This document shows, piece after piece, positions 56,108 to 64,000 of a DNA stretch of 64,000 bases; position 1 is the stretch's first letter, and every line of letters starts with the position of its first letter. A model generated the notes under the pieces. The model was not told where the DNA came from. It saw nothing but the letters and a program-made list of their open reading frames with translations, and did no database searches. The translations under genes were made by a program, and so were the position numbers. The DNA is from Pyrodictiaceae archaeon. GTDB lineage: Archaea; Thermoproteota; Thermoprotei_A; Sulfolobales; Pyrodictiaceae. The DNA lies in the NCBI GenBank assembly GCA_027036135.1, contig JALVSY010000016.1:248001-312000 (forward strand), given 5' to 3'.

Positions 56108-56506
56108 TTGAAGCGACTAGGAACCGTGCTGCACATGACGAGAAACGGCTACATAGTAGCAAGGCTAGAGAAAGAGGAAGCCGAGAAACTACCACCCCTC
56201 AACGTCCCAGTCTATGACCGGGACTTGAAGAAAATAGGTACACTCCTAGACATAATAGGCCCCGTGAAGAATCCCTACGCCGTGGTAAAGCCAGCTAACA
56301 AGGAGATCAAGGTCTACGAGGGAGAGCCCCTCTACTACAAGATCCCGCGCCCGCCCAGGAAGAGGCAGAAGAGGGCCAAAAAGCCTACACGAGAACGCAG
56401 GCCGGGACGAGGAAAAGCATCACGCGAGACCAAGGCCCGGGATCGGCCTCGGCCAAGAAGGGGGCGGGCTCGCCGAGAGAGGAGAGGTAGAGGCGCGAAA
56501 AGATGA
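56108..56506 (+). CDS. gar1: H/ACA RNP protein Gar1-like
   Basis: 132 residues. The first 80 are the Gar1 beta-barrel (LGTVLHMTRNGYIVARLE ... VYDRDLKKIGTLLDIIGPVKNPYAVVKP). The remaining 50 are almost entirely Arg, Lys, Gly and Pro, an RG-rich tail more like eukaryotic Gar1 than most archaeal forms, which end after the core. It helps pseudouridine synthase Cbf5 release its RNA. TTG start. The TFB gene overlaps its stop by four bases (ATGA). Confidence 0.88.
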   Translation: MKRLGTVLHMTRNGYIVARLEKEEAEKLPPLNVPVYDRDLKKIGTLLDIIGPVKNPYAVVKPANKEIKVYEGEPLYYKIPRPPRKRQKRAKKPTRERRPGRGKASRETKARDRPRPRRGRARRERRGRGAKR

Positions 56507-57387
56507 GCCCCCTTCCAGAGTATTGCCCCAATTGCGGCGCACCTTTAAGACTATACGCTCATAGACAGCCCGATGGAAGACTTGTATGTAGCAGATGCGG
56601 ATACGTCATAGAGGAGGCACCAATAGACCTAGGCCCCGAGTGGAGGAGCTTCAACGAGGAAGACCGCACAAGGCGTAGCAGGGTAGGCGCACCGCTAACA
56701 GAGAGAATACACGACCACGGCCTAACAACCTACATCTATGCGAAAAGAACAGAGCTACGTGCAAGGAAACTCGTCGCGCTACAAGCAAGCCTTCGTACAC
56801 ATGGGCAAAAGAAGCTAATCAGTATACTCCAGGAAGCAAACCGAGCAGCTAGCAAGCTTAGATTACCGAGCAGAGTAGCAGAGACAATGGCCAAGCTAAT
56901 TAGGCAACTCTACTCTATGAACATTCTTAGGAAGAATAATTTACAAGAGTACATAGCGGCAGCAGCAGTCATAGCGGCGAGGATAGAGCGTCATCCATTA
57001 ACTATGAGGGATGCAGCTGAGATACTAGGTGTAGGCGAGCAAGATGTGTGGAGAGCCTATAGGAGGATAGTAACAAAGCTAAAAGTACGCCCAGCAGCAC
57101 CTCCCAAGCCCCAAATGTTCATATCCCGTATAGCCTCCAAGCTAAATCTAAGCGGCGAGGTAGAAGCCCTAGCAATGAGGTTCTCAACAATGCTCGTGAG
57201 AACAGGACTCGCGCAAGGCAAGCCACCCGAGGCCCTCGCAGCTGCATCAATATACCTCGCCTCGATACTGCTTGACCAAAAGCGGAACCAGCTAGCAGTT
57301 GCACGCGCAATAGGCGTAACAGACGCCACAATAAGGAACCGGTACCGAGACATAGTGGACAACTTCTACATCGAGGTCCGCCTCTAA
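56503..57387 (+). CDS. tfb: Transcription initiation factor TFB
   Basis: 294 residues. Zinc ribbon YCPNCG ... CSRCG in the first 45 residues, the B-finger/linker region (GPEWRSFNEEDRTRRSRVGAP), then two cyclin repeats (residues about 100-195 and 200-294) with a DNA-binding helix in the second (ARAIGVTDATIRNRYRDI). It recruits RNA polymerase to TBP-bound promoters. One of possibly several TFBs in the genome. The ATG overlaps gar1 by four bases. Confidence 0.96.
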   Translation: MSPLPEYCPNCGAPLRLYAHRQPDGRLVCSRCGYVIEEAPIDLGPEWRSFNEEDRTRRSRVGAPLTERIHDHGLTTYIYAKRTELRARKLVALQASLRTHGQKKLISILQEANRAASKLRLPSRVAETMAKLIRQLYSMNILRKNNLQEYIAAAAVIAARIERHPLTMRDAAEILGVGEQDVWRAYRRIVTKLKVRPAAPPKPQMFISRIASKLNLSGEVEALAMRFSTMLVRTGLAQGKPPEALAAASIYLASILLDQKRNQLAVARAIGVTDATIRNRYRDIVDNFYIEVRL

Positions 57388-57629
57388 TAATCATGATTTT
57401 TACTAACCATATAATATTTCGCAAGTATCATTGCTTACTTTATATTCTCCTACCCAGAGTTATCCCAGCAACTTAAACTTATTCATTCCCGGTACTAGAT
57501 AGAGATATAGGCAGGCTAAGATACACTAATAGAGACTGGGTTGCGCAAAACTATACTAAGGCACGTAATCCCACATTCACTGACCGTGCATGAATGAAGA
57601 GAAGCCAGGGTATGAGGGAAGAATAGGCC

Positions 57630-58064
57630 TTGTCAGCCATGATAGACTCGTCTATCGGCATGCGTAGAAGCAGCCTCGAAGAACTAGAGGATAAGGCTCT
57701 GCAGCTTATCCGCGAAAGAGGAGATGAAGGAATATACCAACATGAGCTATGGAAAATGCTAGGCCTCGATAGCCGCGAAGGCTCACGCCTAGCGCTTCGC
57801 CTTCTCAAAAAGGGCCTTATTGTTAGAGAGCCAACAGTGCATAATGGTAGGAGAACATACAAGCTTTTCCTAGCAAAGCAGGTTAAGAAAAAACCAAAGA
57901 TAAGTATAAGGATAGGTAACGCTATCGAGGTTCCGTGTTTTACGTGCAGGAACCTAGATAAGTGCCATAATGGAGGCTTCTATGATCCCTCTACATGCCC
58001 TATTCTCGCGTCATGGATTAATGGTAAGATAAGAACCATAAAGCAGCTAATGGCTGAGCAGTAG
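57630..58064 (+). CDS. TFE-beta (RPC34-like) transcription factor
   Basis: 144 residues. A winged-helix domain (about 15-90: ELEDKALQLIRERGDEGIYQHEL ... LRLLKKGLIVREP) and a C-terminal four-Cys cluster VPCFTCRNLDKC with a fourth Cys in STCPIL, the 4Fe-4S site of archaeal TFE-beta, the homologue of RNA polymerase III subunit RPC34/hRPC39. With TFE-alpha it helps open promoters. TTG start at 57630; ATG at 57639 or 57660 are possible. It is 240 bases after tfb on the same strand, a fitting neighbour. Confidence 0.85.
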   Translation: MSAMIDSSIGMRRSSLEELEDKALQLIRERGDEGIYQHELWKMLGLDSREGSRLALRLLKKGLIVREPTVHNGRRTYKLFLAKQVKKKPKISIRIGNAIEVPCFTCRNLDKCHNGGFYDPSTCPILASWINGKIRTIKQLMAEQ

Positions 58065-58093
58065 GCCATAATTCCTCGGCCAAGGAGGATAAA

Positions 58094-59335
58094 CTAGCTC
58101 CTTGTCGCTATTATTCTCCTTAATGCTAGTTGATATACAGTGTCTATTGCAATAATGTGGGGAGCATTGGTTCTGAATCCTCTGGGGTCAAAGTGTGTAC
58201 GCGCTGCCTTATAGCCAAGCCTATTTAGCTCTTCCACAACCTCCTCTATTCTTGGCATGCTTAGATGAAGCATGCTACATATCTTGTCAAGGCGATAATA
58301 GGGTTTCTCTATACTGCATTCACTGCGTAACTGGTTTAGCAGCTTTCTAGCACGTTTGCTCTCAGCTAGCTTCATTCTATCTATTCTCTCTGCCATGGCC
58401 TCAACTAGTTCTTCGTCGCATAGCTTGCCTCTATACAAGGGGCCAACTATTATTGGTCTCGCCCCGCAGTGGGGGCAACGAGGCCCAGGGTAATTGATGT
58501 ACCCTGTGAAGTTGCAAATAGGGCAGTAGATGCCATAGCTTAGCTGCTCAAGAGCCTCGTCGGCTCTTCGGGCTCCTCTTCGCAGCTCGGCATAAACTCT
58601 TACATAATAGTCACTGTAATAGGCCAATAGTATCCTAGCGCCATACTCGTGTGCCGCAGCTCTCCTAATGATGTAGCCAGCGAGTATCCTCACAGCTTGC
58701 TCTTTCTCCCAAGCAGTTCTTCCCGGGACGACATCGTATTTGCGCCTAAGTGCCCGTGGATGAGTACCAGATAGTGGCGCAGTATCGGTAGCAGTAATGG
58801 CCAGTACCCCTCCTACGCCGAGAGACTCTATAGCTGAGTCGAGGAATGGTAGCGGCGAGCCAAAGGGATCTATGTCTATCAGCGTTGGCCTTATACCACG
58901 TCTTATCAAGCGATGCATAGCCTCGTTGGCATCAGCGATCTCTACTCTAACTCGTTCCTCGACTCTGTTTATTCGTGCATTAAGCGCTGCAAGTCTTGCA
59001 GCAGCAGGGCTAATATCAGCTGCATAGACATATGCACCGGTCTCAGCAGCGTAGCGAACAGCCCTGACCCCACTCCCCGTCAAAGGCTCAAAGACGACTA
59101 GCTCGTTGAGCCCGCGTAGCTCGGAGTAAACTAATAAGAATAACACAGATATATCGCGGTTAAGCGCCATACGTGGGTTATAGAATACAGGGGCCCATGC
59201 AGGCTCGTATACGCCGTCTCTACGCTTATACTTCTCCATACTGGGCACGACTATTTCCACAGAGCCCTCCGAGACGATCTCCACCGGGTAGCCAAGCTTC
59301 TCAGAGAGAGCCTTCACATCAACAATAGCGCTCAT
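58094..59335 (-). CDS. trm1: tRNA (guanine-26 N2) dimethyltransferase Trm1
   Basis: Start set at ATG 59335 (MSAIVDVKALSEKLG); an upstream extension of 37 residues is unlike the family. 413 residues. KYKRRDGVYEPAWAPVFYNPRMALNRD is the Trm1 N-terminal signature, FEPLTGSGVRAVRYA the SAM site, DIDPFGSPLPFLD the catalytic motif, and CPICNFTGYI with CPHCG the zinc ribbon. It makes N2,N2-dimethylguanosine at position 26 of tRNA. Stop lies 29 bases from the convergent TFE-beta gene. Confidence 0.93.
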   Translation of the reverse strand: MSAIVDVKALSEKLGYPVEIVSEGSVEIVVPSMEKYKRRDGVYEPAWAPVFYNPRMALNRDISVLFLLVYSELRGLNELVVFEPLTGSGVRAVRYAAETGAYVYAADISPAAARLAALNARINRVEERVRVEIADANEAMHRLIRRGIRPTLIDIDPFGSPLPFLDSAIESLGVGGVLAITATDTAPLSGTHPRALRRKYDVVPGRTAWEKEQAVRILAGYIIRRAAAHEYGARILLAYYSDYYVRVYAELRRGARRADEALEQLSYGIYCPICNFTGYINYPGPRCPHCGARPIIVGPLYRGKLCDEELVEAMAERIDRMKLAESKRARKLLNQLRSECSIEKPYYRLDKICSMLHLSMPRIEEVVEELNRLGYKAARTHFDPRGFRTNAPHIIAIDTVYQLALRRIIATRS

Positions 59336-59474
59336 CAAGCTACACCCGTGAATTCTTTGCCTCCCCTGCAACGCTGGACCCAGGGACCCCATACGTGGCG
59401 CTATGTTGTTTCGAGCAAGAAATCTTACACCTCCGGGGCCGGGCAAGGGCTAGGCACAAGGGAAAAGAAAAGCC

Positions 59475-60194
59475 GTGAGCGAGGCGGGGTACCTAGCGGC
59501 TTTCGGTGCAGGTTTATTATTTGGTCTAAGTGATAGCCTTGTTCGAGCAGCATCTCGGCGCCTCTCCCCCTACGTGAACTTGTTGATAAGCCTCTTGGTG
59601 GGCACCCCGATACTCTGGCTAGCAGTACCAGCTATAGGATCTACATATATGGGGCTGAGTGCTCTAACAGCGTATATTATCGCAGAGCTACTAAACTTCG
59701 TGGCTGGTAGGCTCCTCTTCTACATAGCCGTAGCGAACCTAGGCGCAGCAACAGCAACTGTCGCCACGAGCCCTGTAACAGCGCTCTCAGCGAGTCTCGT
59801 CTTCGCAACCGCGACGATAATGGTGAGATATGCTGCGTACCACGGAGGAGACCCAGTAACGGGCACAGCGGTATCCTATACAGTCGCGTTGTCCTTCGCA
59901 GCACTCCTAGTCATCGCAAAGAAGCAACAAAGCAACCTTCTACACCTAAGCAGAGAACACAAATACATGATAGCAGCAGCGATAAGCGTCGCGCTAGCGC
60001 AGCTAAGCCGCTACTACTCATTAACAGAGCTAAGCGTGGCTAACGCGGTAGTCCTAATAGGTCTCTTCCCACTGCACACAGTCGCCTTCACAGCGATAAT
60101 GAAGCATAGTACAGAGGAGAAGCCAGGAAAAAGACACGTAATAGCAGCCATAATAGCCATAGTAGCGATAATGCTAGTAACACGAGGAAAATAA
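59475..60194 (+). CDS. EamA/DMT-superfamily membrane protein
   Basis: 239 residues with about eight hydrophobic segments and two EamA-like halves (AGLLFGLSDSLVRAASRRL, then KYMIAAAISVALAQLSRYYSL and VLIGLFPLHTVAFTAIM). Small for a DMT carrier, which commonly has ten helices, but in range. A nucleotide-sugar or metabolite export role is possible; the substrate is unknown. GTG start. The tRNA-Thr gene lies 88 bases downstream. Confidence 0.75.
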   Translation: MSEAGYLAAFGAGLLFGLSDSLVRAASRRLSPYVNLLISLLVGTPILWLAVPAIGSTYMGLSALTAYIIAELLNFVAGRLLFYIAVANLGAATATVATSPVTALSASLVFATATIMVRYAAYHGGDPVTGTAVSYTVALSFAALLVIAKKQQSNLLHLSREHKYMIAAAISVALAQLSRYYSLTELSVANAVVLIGLFPLHTVAFTAIMKHSTEEKPGKRHVIAAIIAIVAIMLVTRGK

Positions 60195-60282
60195 CACCTA
60201 GCCATAAATAGAGCAGTATATGAGACTGCTTCGAGTAAAGCTTACTAACCAGGACTAAGACGGACTACAATCCTCACGGGGT

Positions 60283-60360
60283 GCCGCCGTAGCTCAGCCT
60301 GGTTGGAGCGCCGCCCTGGTAAGGCGGAGGTCCCGGGTTCAAATCCCGGCGGCGGCTCCA
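60283..60360 (+). tRNA. tRNA-Thr (GGT)
   Basis: Acceptor GCCGCCG/CGGCGGC, D stem GCTC/GAGC, anticodon arm CCGCC-CTGGTAA-GGCGG (anticodon GGT, reading ACC/ACU), T arm CCGGG-TTCAAAT-CCCGG, discriminator T as usual for archaeal threonine tRNA, and encoded CCA ending at 60360. No intron. Confidence 0.96.
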
Positions 60361-60583
60361 CTGCGGGCCTTCCTCTTATTAAGAAGTCACATACACTGTT
60401 CTCAACAAGTCTCCTTCTCCTGGTATATTGGTCTCACAATATCCTAGTTATCATAAAATACGTCATCAATTTCTAGCTATATGCTGTGCCTTGTTTTTAA
60501 CTAAAAGTGCTTTTACAGTGAATCAAAGGAATATTATTAAGCGAACACTGGCTGTCGTGCTGGGAAGAGTAGGGCTGTTTTAG

Positions 60584-61360
60584 ATGTCTAGCCTAGAGTG
60601 TTTAGTAAGTAATGTTCGTAAGGGAATAGAGGGCACATTGTTGGAGAGTTGTCTCGTGGAACTCGTTCTCTATGGCTCAATAGTTAGAGGCGACTATGAT
60701 AGCGATATAAGTGACATAGACCTATTCTATATCGTCAACGATGCGTGCAAAGACGATATTACCTGGATAAACCATGTGCTAGGAAACATTACCGAGTCAG
60801 CGCTACGCATCTGCGGCGTTGAGAAGCCGAGAAGAGGTATTGATCTAGCATGGTGTCTTAGAAGCGAGATAGAGAGCAGCCCAGCGCTCTGCGAGTACAA
60901 GTTCCTAACACTGTACAGGGAGGACTTTGAGCAAAGCAGCATACTTGTATTAGGCGAGAAACTTCATACACTGCTCCCAGCGCCCTCCCCAGAGGATGCC
61001 GTTAGACAAGCACTTAAGCGCCTCTCGAGAAGAGTCGTGGAGTTCGCTGAAAAGAATCCGTCCCTATTACCTATTCTCGCTGGCGAGGTAGTGAAGCTGG
61101 TGCTTCTCAGTAATGGCTACAAAGGACCTTGGGTTAAGCAAGCGGTATACAGGGCTCTACAGAGAACAGACCCGGTACTTGCAGATATTTGGCGAAACTA
61201 TCTAGACGGAAAGCCATTACCAGCTAGAGAGGCTCTACAAGTAATAAGATATGCACTAAACAGGCTATGCGGCGGGAAATTCGGAGGCGAATGCAGGGCT
61301 GTAAAGGCTGCTATTGAAGAAGCAAGAGCACTCTTAGAGAAAAAGGAAGAGCAGCACTAG
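60584..61360 (+). CDS. Nucleotidyltransferase-domain protein
   Basis: 258 residues. LYGSIVRGDYDSDISDIDLFYI contains the GSxxRG and DxD motifs of the Pol-beta-type nucleotidyltransferase superfamily; residues about 140-255 form a helical C-terminal domain like those of HEPN-linked or aminoglycoside-type nucleotidyltransferases. The two domains in one chain differ from the usual two-gene MNT-HEPN pairs. Substrate unknown: AMP transfer to protein, RNA or small molecules are all options. ATG after TTTTAG. Ends 4 bases into the convergent MBL gene. Confidence 0.75.
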   Translation: MSSLECLVSNVRKGIEGTLLESCLVELVLYGSIVRGDYDSDISDIDLFYIVNDACKDDITWINHVLGNITESALRICGVEKPRRGIDLAWCLRSEIESSPALCEYKFLTLYREDFEQSSILVLGEKLHTLLPAPSPEDAVRQALKRLSRRVVEFAEKNPSLLPILAGEVVKLVLLSNGYKGPWVKQAVYRALQRTDPVLADIWRNYLDGKPLPAREALQVIRYALNRLCGGKFGGECRAVKAAIEEARALLEKKEEQH

Positions 61361-62079
61361 TAGGGGAAGTGCTCCGTTACTACTGATAGACTCCTAGTTA
61401 TTGTTATCCGTGTCCCCGTCTTTGCCTCGCAGTACTTGTCGGGGTAGTTCTTGGCAACGTATCTCTTAGCTTGCCAACCACTGCAGTGCATCGGGCAAAT
61501 ATACCTAGCTATCCTAGCCAGGTTATCGAGCTGCCTCGGAGAGGGCTCGTGGAACCCACCTATGATGAGTAGCACCGGTAACCCAGTTATCTCGTGCAAG
61601 CGCTGAGTTAGACGATCGACGCCGGGGTGGCTACACCCAACAACCACAATTAGCCAGCCAGCCGCCTCGAAACCTAATGCTTGCTCATAGAAACCACTCC
61701 ACGCCTCAAGGGGCCCGCTCAGCCAGAACCCGGGCGCAACCTTTAGCGGCTCCTCGACTATGACAAAGTCGAGTTGGAGTCCATGGGCCCAGCTAAGATC
61801 GCCTGGAGGCACGTAGACTCGTAGCCCGGGGCGTCTTGCAGCAACCGCGCTAAACCCGCCATAATGGTCTCCATGATGATGGCTAAGGACAGCGAAGTCC
61901 AGTTTACTGAGATCAACGCCTAGGATCCTAGAATTCCTATCAATAACCGTCGGTGAAGTATCTGCGTCGAATAGTACCCGGTAGCCCTTGGCCTCTATGT
62001 AGAGGCTCCATCCCCACTCATTCAATAACCCAATAGAGCCAGCATTATCGTTGAGGACAACCATCTGTGCTAGGGCCAC
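61357..62079 (-). CDS. MBL-fold hydrolase of the COG1237 type
   Basis: 240 residues. LSHHHGDHYGG is the zinc motif; VVVGCSHPGVDRL and LIIGGFHEP further mark the COG1237 group, some of which are annotated as dihydropterin-linked ribofuranosyl-aminobenzene phosphate synthases. Others are simple hydrolases, so a methanopterin link is not safe. GTG start, with ATG at residue 6 as an option. Leftward single gene. Confidence 0.8.
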   Translation of the reverse strand: MALAQMVVLNDNAGSIGLLNEWGWSLYIEAKGYRVLFDADTSPTVIDRNSRILGVDLSKLDFAVLSHHHGDHYGGFSAVAARRPGLRVYVPPGDLSWAHGLQLDFVIVEEPLKVAPGFWLSGPLEAWSGFYEQALGFEAAGWLIVVVGCSHPGVDRLTQRLHEITGLPVLLIIGGFHEPSPRQLDNLARIARYICPMHCSGWQAKRYVAKNYPDKYCEAKTGTRITITRSLSVVTEHFPY

Positions 62080-62170
62080 TGAGGGTCCTAGTAATACGTA
62101 TATAATGAGAACTAGGTTATATTTAACTCTCCGCGACGCAAAAATCCCTGTAATAGGGCCCCGGGCGTGG

Positions 62171-62440
62171 CTAGCCTAGCCGCTCCTCAACCTCCCTGTC
62201 AAGAACAATCAGGTTACCGCACTTATCCCGAATACTCTTAACAAACTCAATACCCTTATCAACATCCTCGAAGACTAAGGTGTATAGATAACGAGGAGTC
62301 CTCGCCTTAACCTTTAATACACGTATTCTTCTACGACCCTCCTCCGTCTCAACCCGTCTATAGCCCAGCTTAACTCTACATTCCGAAGCCCGCTCTAGTA
62401 CCTTTAAGAACTCGTCTTCGCTCCTAAGCTCCACCGGCAT
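62171..62440 (-). CDS. rpl38e: Ribosomal protein eL38-like
   Basis: Start set at ATG 62440 (MPVELRSEDEFLKVL), following GGTGGTGGGGG and AGGAG; the longer frame to 62473 would enclose the binding site. 89 residues. VLERASECRVKLGYRRV ... RIRVLKVKARTPRYLYTLVFEDVDKG parallels eukaryotic eL38, whose core reads FK-x-R-C-S-RYLYTLVI. A subset of crenarchaea carry this large-subunit protein. About 15 residues longer than the eukaryotic form. Recognised from the RYLYTLV core and size. Confidence 0.78.
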   Translation of the reverse strand: MPVELRSEDEFLKVLERASECRVKLGYRRVETEEGRRRIRVLKVKARTPRYLYTLVFEDVDKGIEFVKSIRDKCGNLIVLDREVEERLG

Positions 62441-62479
62441 CTCCTGGAAACCCCCACCACCGCGACAGTACACAAGCCT

Positions 62480-62488
62480 CTATAAGCA
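62480..62488 (-). promoter_or_regulatory. TATA box of the eL38 gene
   Basis: Minus-strand TGCTTATAG, centred about 44 bases before the ATG at 62440, with a predicted transcription start near 62458. Supports the short reading frame. Confidence 0.5.
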
Positions 62489-62622
62489 TACTGCCCCTAT
62501 ACCAATAGCGTCGCGCTACCTCAGTTTAATCCAGGCAAGCCAGTGTCCACGGTGCTCACACGGAGATAAGAGAGAAAAACCCTAGACGGGAACCTATGTA
62601 TAACAAACATACATGGCTGGGT

Positions 62623-62731
62623 GGGCCCGTCGTCTAGCTTGGTAGGATGCGGGGTACTCAGCCCCGTGTATGGCGCGGGCTGAGCCCGACTCGGGACCCC
62701 GTGGTCCCGGGTTCGAATCCCGGCGGGCCCA
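62623..62731 (+). tRNA. tRNA-Pro (CGG) with a non-canonical intron
   Basis: Exons 62623-62654 and 62690-62731 join to acceptor GGGCCCG/CGGGCCC, D stem GTCT/GGAT, anticodon stem CGGGG/CCCCG, loop CTCGGGA (anticodon CGG) and T arm CCGGG-TTCGAAT-CCCGG with discriminator A. The intron (62655-62689, 35 bases) lies on the 5' side of the anticodon, at about position 31/32, not at 37/38. It carries an 8-base stem CTCAGCCC/GGGCTGAG. CCA is not encoded (TCA follows). Without removing the intron, the unspliced loop TACTCAG would mislead one to read anticodon CTC. Confidence 0.85.
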
Positions 62732-62909
62732 TCACCTCTTCTCTTTTTAAATCGCGAAGAATGTTTCCTGCTTCTTAGGGCGTTATAATTGTTATAATTG
62801 TTTTGCTCAAATCTTTTATGATAATAGTTTATTTATAGTGGGATACAAACACTAATTAAGAGGAAACGACATAAATACTATACGGAGGTCTTAGAGTGGG
62901 CGGTACCGA

Positions 62910-64000
62910 ATGGTGGAGCAGAAGCCCGCGTTAAAAAAGGAGGAGAAGAGGACCGAGCCCCAATATATACGCATTCCTAAGGGTTGTGCTAATGTCATAG
63001 TGGATACGAGTAAGATATCATATGTTGACCCGAAGGGTCAAATAACTATAATACGTGGATATAGGATAGACGATCTAGGCAGGCACGCGAGCTTCGAAGA
63101 GGCAGCTTACCTTGTTCTCTTTGGTAAGCTTCCGTGCGAGGATGAGCTAAGAGAGTTTAGCAAGAAGCTTAACTCTGAGAGATGGGTACCAGTTAAGGTG
63201 ATAGATGCTCTTAAGCAGATTCCCCCCTTCGCTCACCCTATGTTCTATGGCTCGTATGGCTTACTTCTCCTTGGCATGTACGACCCGGACGCCGGGGACT
63301 TGAGCATAGACAAGCTATATGAGAGAGCTATCCGTATCATAGCTAAGCTTCCACTCCTATTCATAAATGGGTGGTTTCTCTCCCGCTATGGGCGCATGAT
63401 TGAGCCGGATAGGTCGCTCAATCACGCAGAGGATGTCCTTAGGATGATACGTGGCGGGGACATGCCGACTGATGTTGAGGCCAGGGCTTTTGAGTCAAGC
63501 CTTGTCCTTTACATGGATCATGGCTTCAATGCATCAACATTCACTACAAGAGTAATAGCCTCAACTCTGAGCGATATGTACTCGGCAATAGCAGGCGCTA
63601 TAGGCGCGCTCAAAGGCCCGCTACATGGCGGTGCTAACCAGAGGGCAATAGAGATGATGCTCGAGATAGGCTCGTCGGAGAACGCTAGGTGGTATGTCGA
63701 GCAGAAGCTTAAGTGCCACGAGAAGATAATGGGCTTCGGTCATCGCGTCTACAAGCTCCACGATCCAAGGACAGATGTGCTACGTGAGTGGCTAGAAAAG
63801 CTAGCAGAGACAAGCGCTGAGGCAAAGAAGTTCCTTGATATGATAAACGAGCTGGAGAAGACCATGTGGGAGCTAAAGAGAATACCAAGCAATATAGACC
63901 TCTACACCGGCGCGCTATACTATCTGCTCAAGATACCAAAGGAGTTCTATACACCAATATTTGCAATAGGGAGAGTTGTTGGATGGACAGCACACTACAT
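62910..64000 (+). CDS. gltA: Citrate synthase, 3' end beyond window
   Basis: Opens at ATG 62910 and is open to the window edge after about 363 codons. A lead of about 25 charged residues comes before the core. SLNHAEDVLRM, LKGPLHGGANQ and MGFGHRVY carry the three catalytic-region His/Asp motifs (NHAE, GPLHGGAN, GHRVY); the C-terminal part starting FAIGRVVGWTAHY is present and only about 30 residues are missing. Condenses oxaloacetate with acetyl-CoA, using acyl-CoA from the 2-oxoacid oxidoreductase. A GTGGGCGG tract lies about 7 bases before the ATG. Confidence 0.95.
   Translation, partial: MVEQKPALKKEEKRTEPQYIRIPKGCANVIVDTSKISYVDPKGQITIIRGYRIDDLGRHASFEEAAYLVLFGKLPCEDELREFSKKLNSERWVPVKVIDALKQIPPFAHPMFYGSYGLLLLGMYDPDAGDLSIDKLYERAIRIIAKLPLLFINGWFLSRYGRMIEPDRSLNHAEDVLRMIRGGDMPTDVEARAFESSLVLYMDHGFNASTFTTRVIASTLSDMYSAIAGAIGALKGPLHGGANQRAIEMMLEIGSSENARWYVEQKLKCHEKIMGFGHRVYKLHDPRTDVLREWLEKLAETSAEAKKFLDMINELEKTMWELKRIPSNIDLYTGALYYLLKIPKEFYTPIFAIGRVVGWTAHY

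Noticed and set aside
61357-62079. Methanopterin biosynthesis enzyme
   Set aside because: The COG1237 annotation is broad and no other methanopterin gene is present.
62651-62665. Anticodon CTC (tRNA-Glu) for the tRNA at 62.6 kb
   Set aside because: That loop would have A at position 33 and leaves unpaired DNA before the T arm; splicing to a CGG anticodon gives a complete cloverleaf with U33.

Overview
The window reads as chromosomal DNA of a hyperthermophilic archaeon of the Thermoproteota (Crenarchaeota). It carries archaeal TFB, the RPC34-like factor TFE-beta, the RNA polymerase subunit Rpo8, ribosomal proteins eS8, eS17 and eL38, a thermosome, ABCE1/Rli1, Gar1, an Sm-like protein with a C-terminal domain (SmAP3 type), and tRNAs with introns, one of them at a non-canonical site. 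The CydA/CydA' oxidase pair and the bifunctional fructose-bisphosphate aldolase/phosphatase also fit. A Desulfurococcales/Pyrodictiaceae-like host is my guess; there is no rRNA here to place it.

Layout. 0-5.3 kb: a cut-off membrane protein, then a probable glycerolipid-salvage group (glycerophosphodiesterase, membrane-anchored alpha/beta hydrolase, MFS carrier, glycerol kinase). 5.3-14.7 kb: small unknown proteins, an ArsB/NhaD-type carrier, minimal SufB-SufC, a phosphoesterase overlapping a YedY-like molybdenum protein, an MBL-fold hydrolase, a frameshifted radical SAM gene and an anchored GH5-like protein without the usual nucleophile. 14.8-17.7 kb: tRNA-Arg followed by a toxin-antitoxin island (DUF433/DUF5615, a truncated VapBC and an intact VapBC) with a decayed tRNA inside it. 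18-32.6 kb: metabolism (PfkB kinase with class I aldolase, triosephosphate isomerase, FBP aldolase/phosphatase, 2-oxoacid:ferredoxin oxidoreductase, bd-type oxidase). 32.6-33.5 kb is a long AT-rich gap with inverted repeats.

33.5-62.7 kb is dominated by information processing: ABCE1, a probable KEOPS subunit Cgi121, eS17, thermosome, a tight operon (Fap7-like ATPase, translin, unknown, PUA protein, PAC2 protein), archaeosine transglycosylase lacking its PUA domain, SmAP3, Rpo8, intron-containing tRNA-Tyr, an RNase J-like beta-CASP nuclease, NAC, an Xre-type regulator, tRNA-Ser, eS8, an RNA m5C methyltransferase, Gar1-TFB, TFE-beta, Trm1, tRNA-Thr, eL38 and tRNA-Pro(CGG) with an unusual intron. 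The window ends inside a citrate synthase gene.

Starts were set from Shine-Dalgarno-like GGTG/GGAGG sequences and TATA boxes where visible. Two genes (radical SAM at 12.8 kb, GNAT at 18.4 kb) look as if one base is missing, which may be real decay, recoding or sequence error. No CRISPR array, transposase, integrase or rRNA gene was found.
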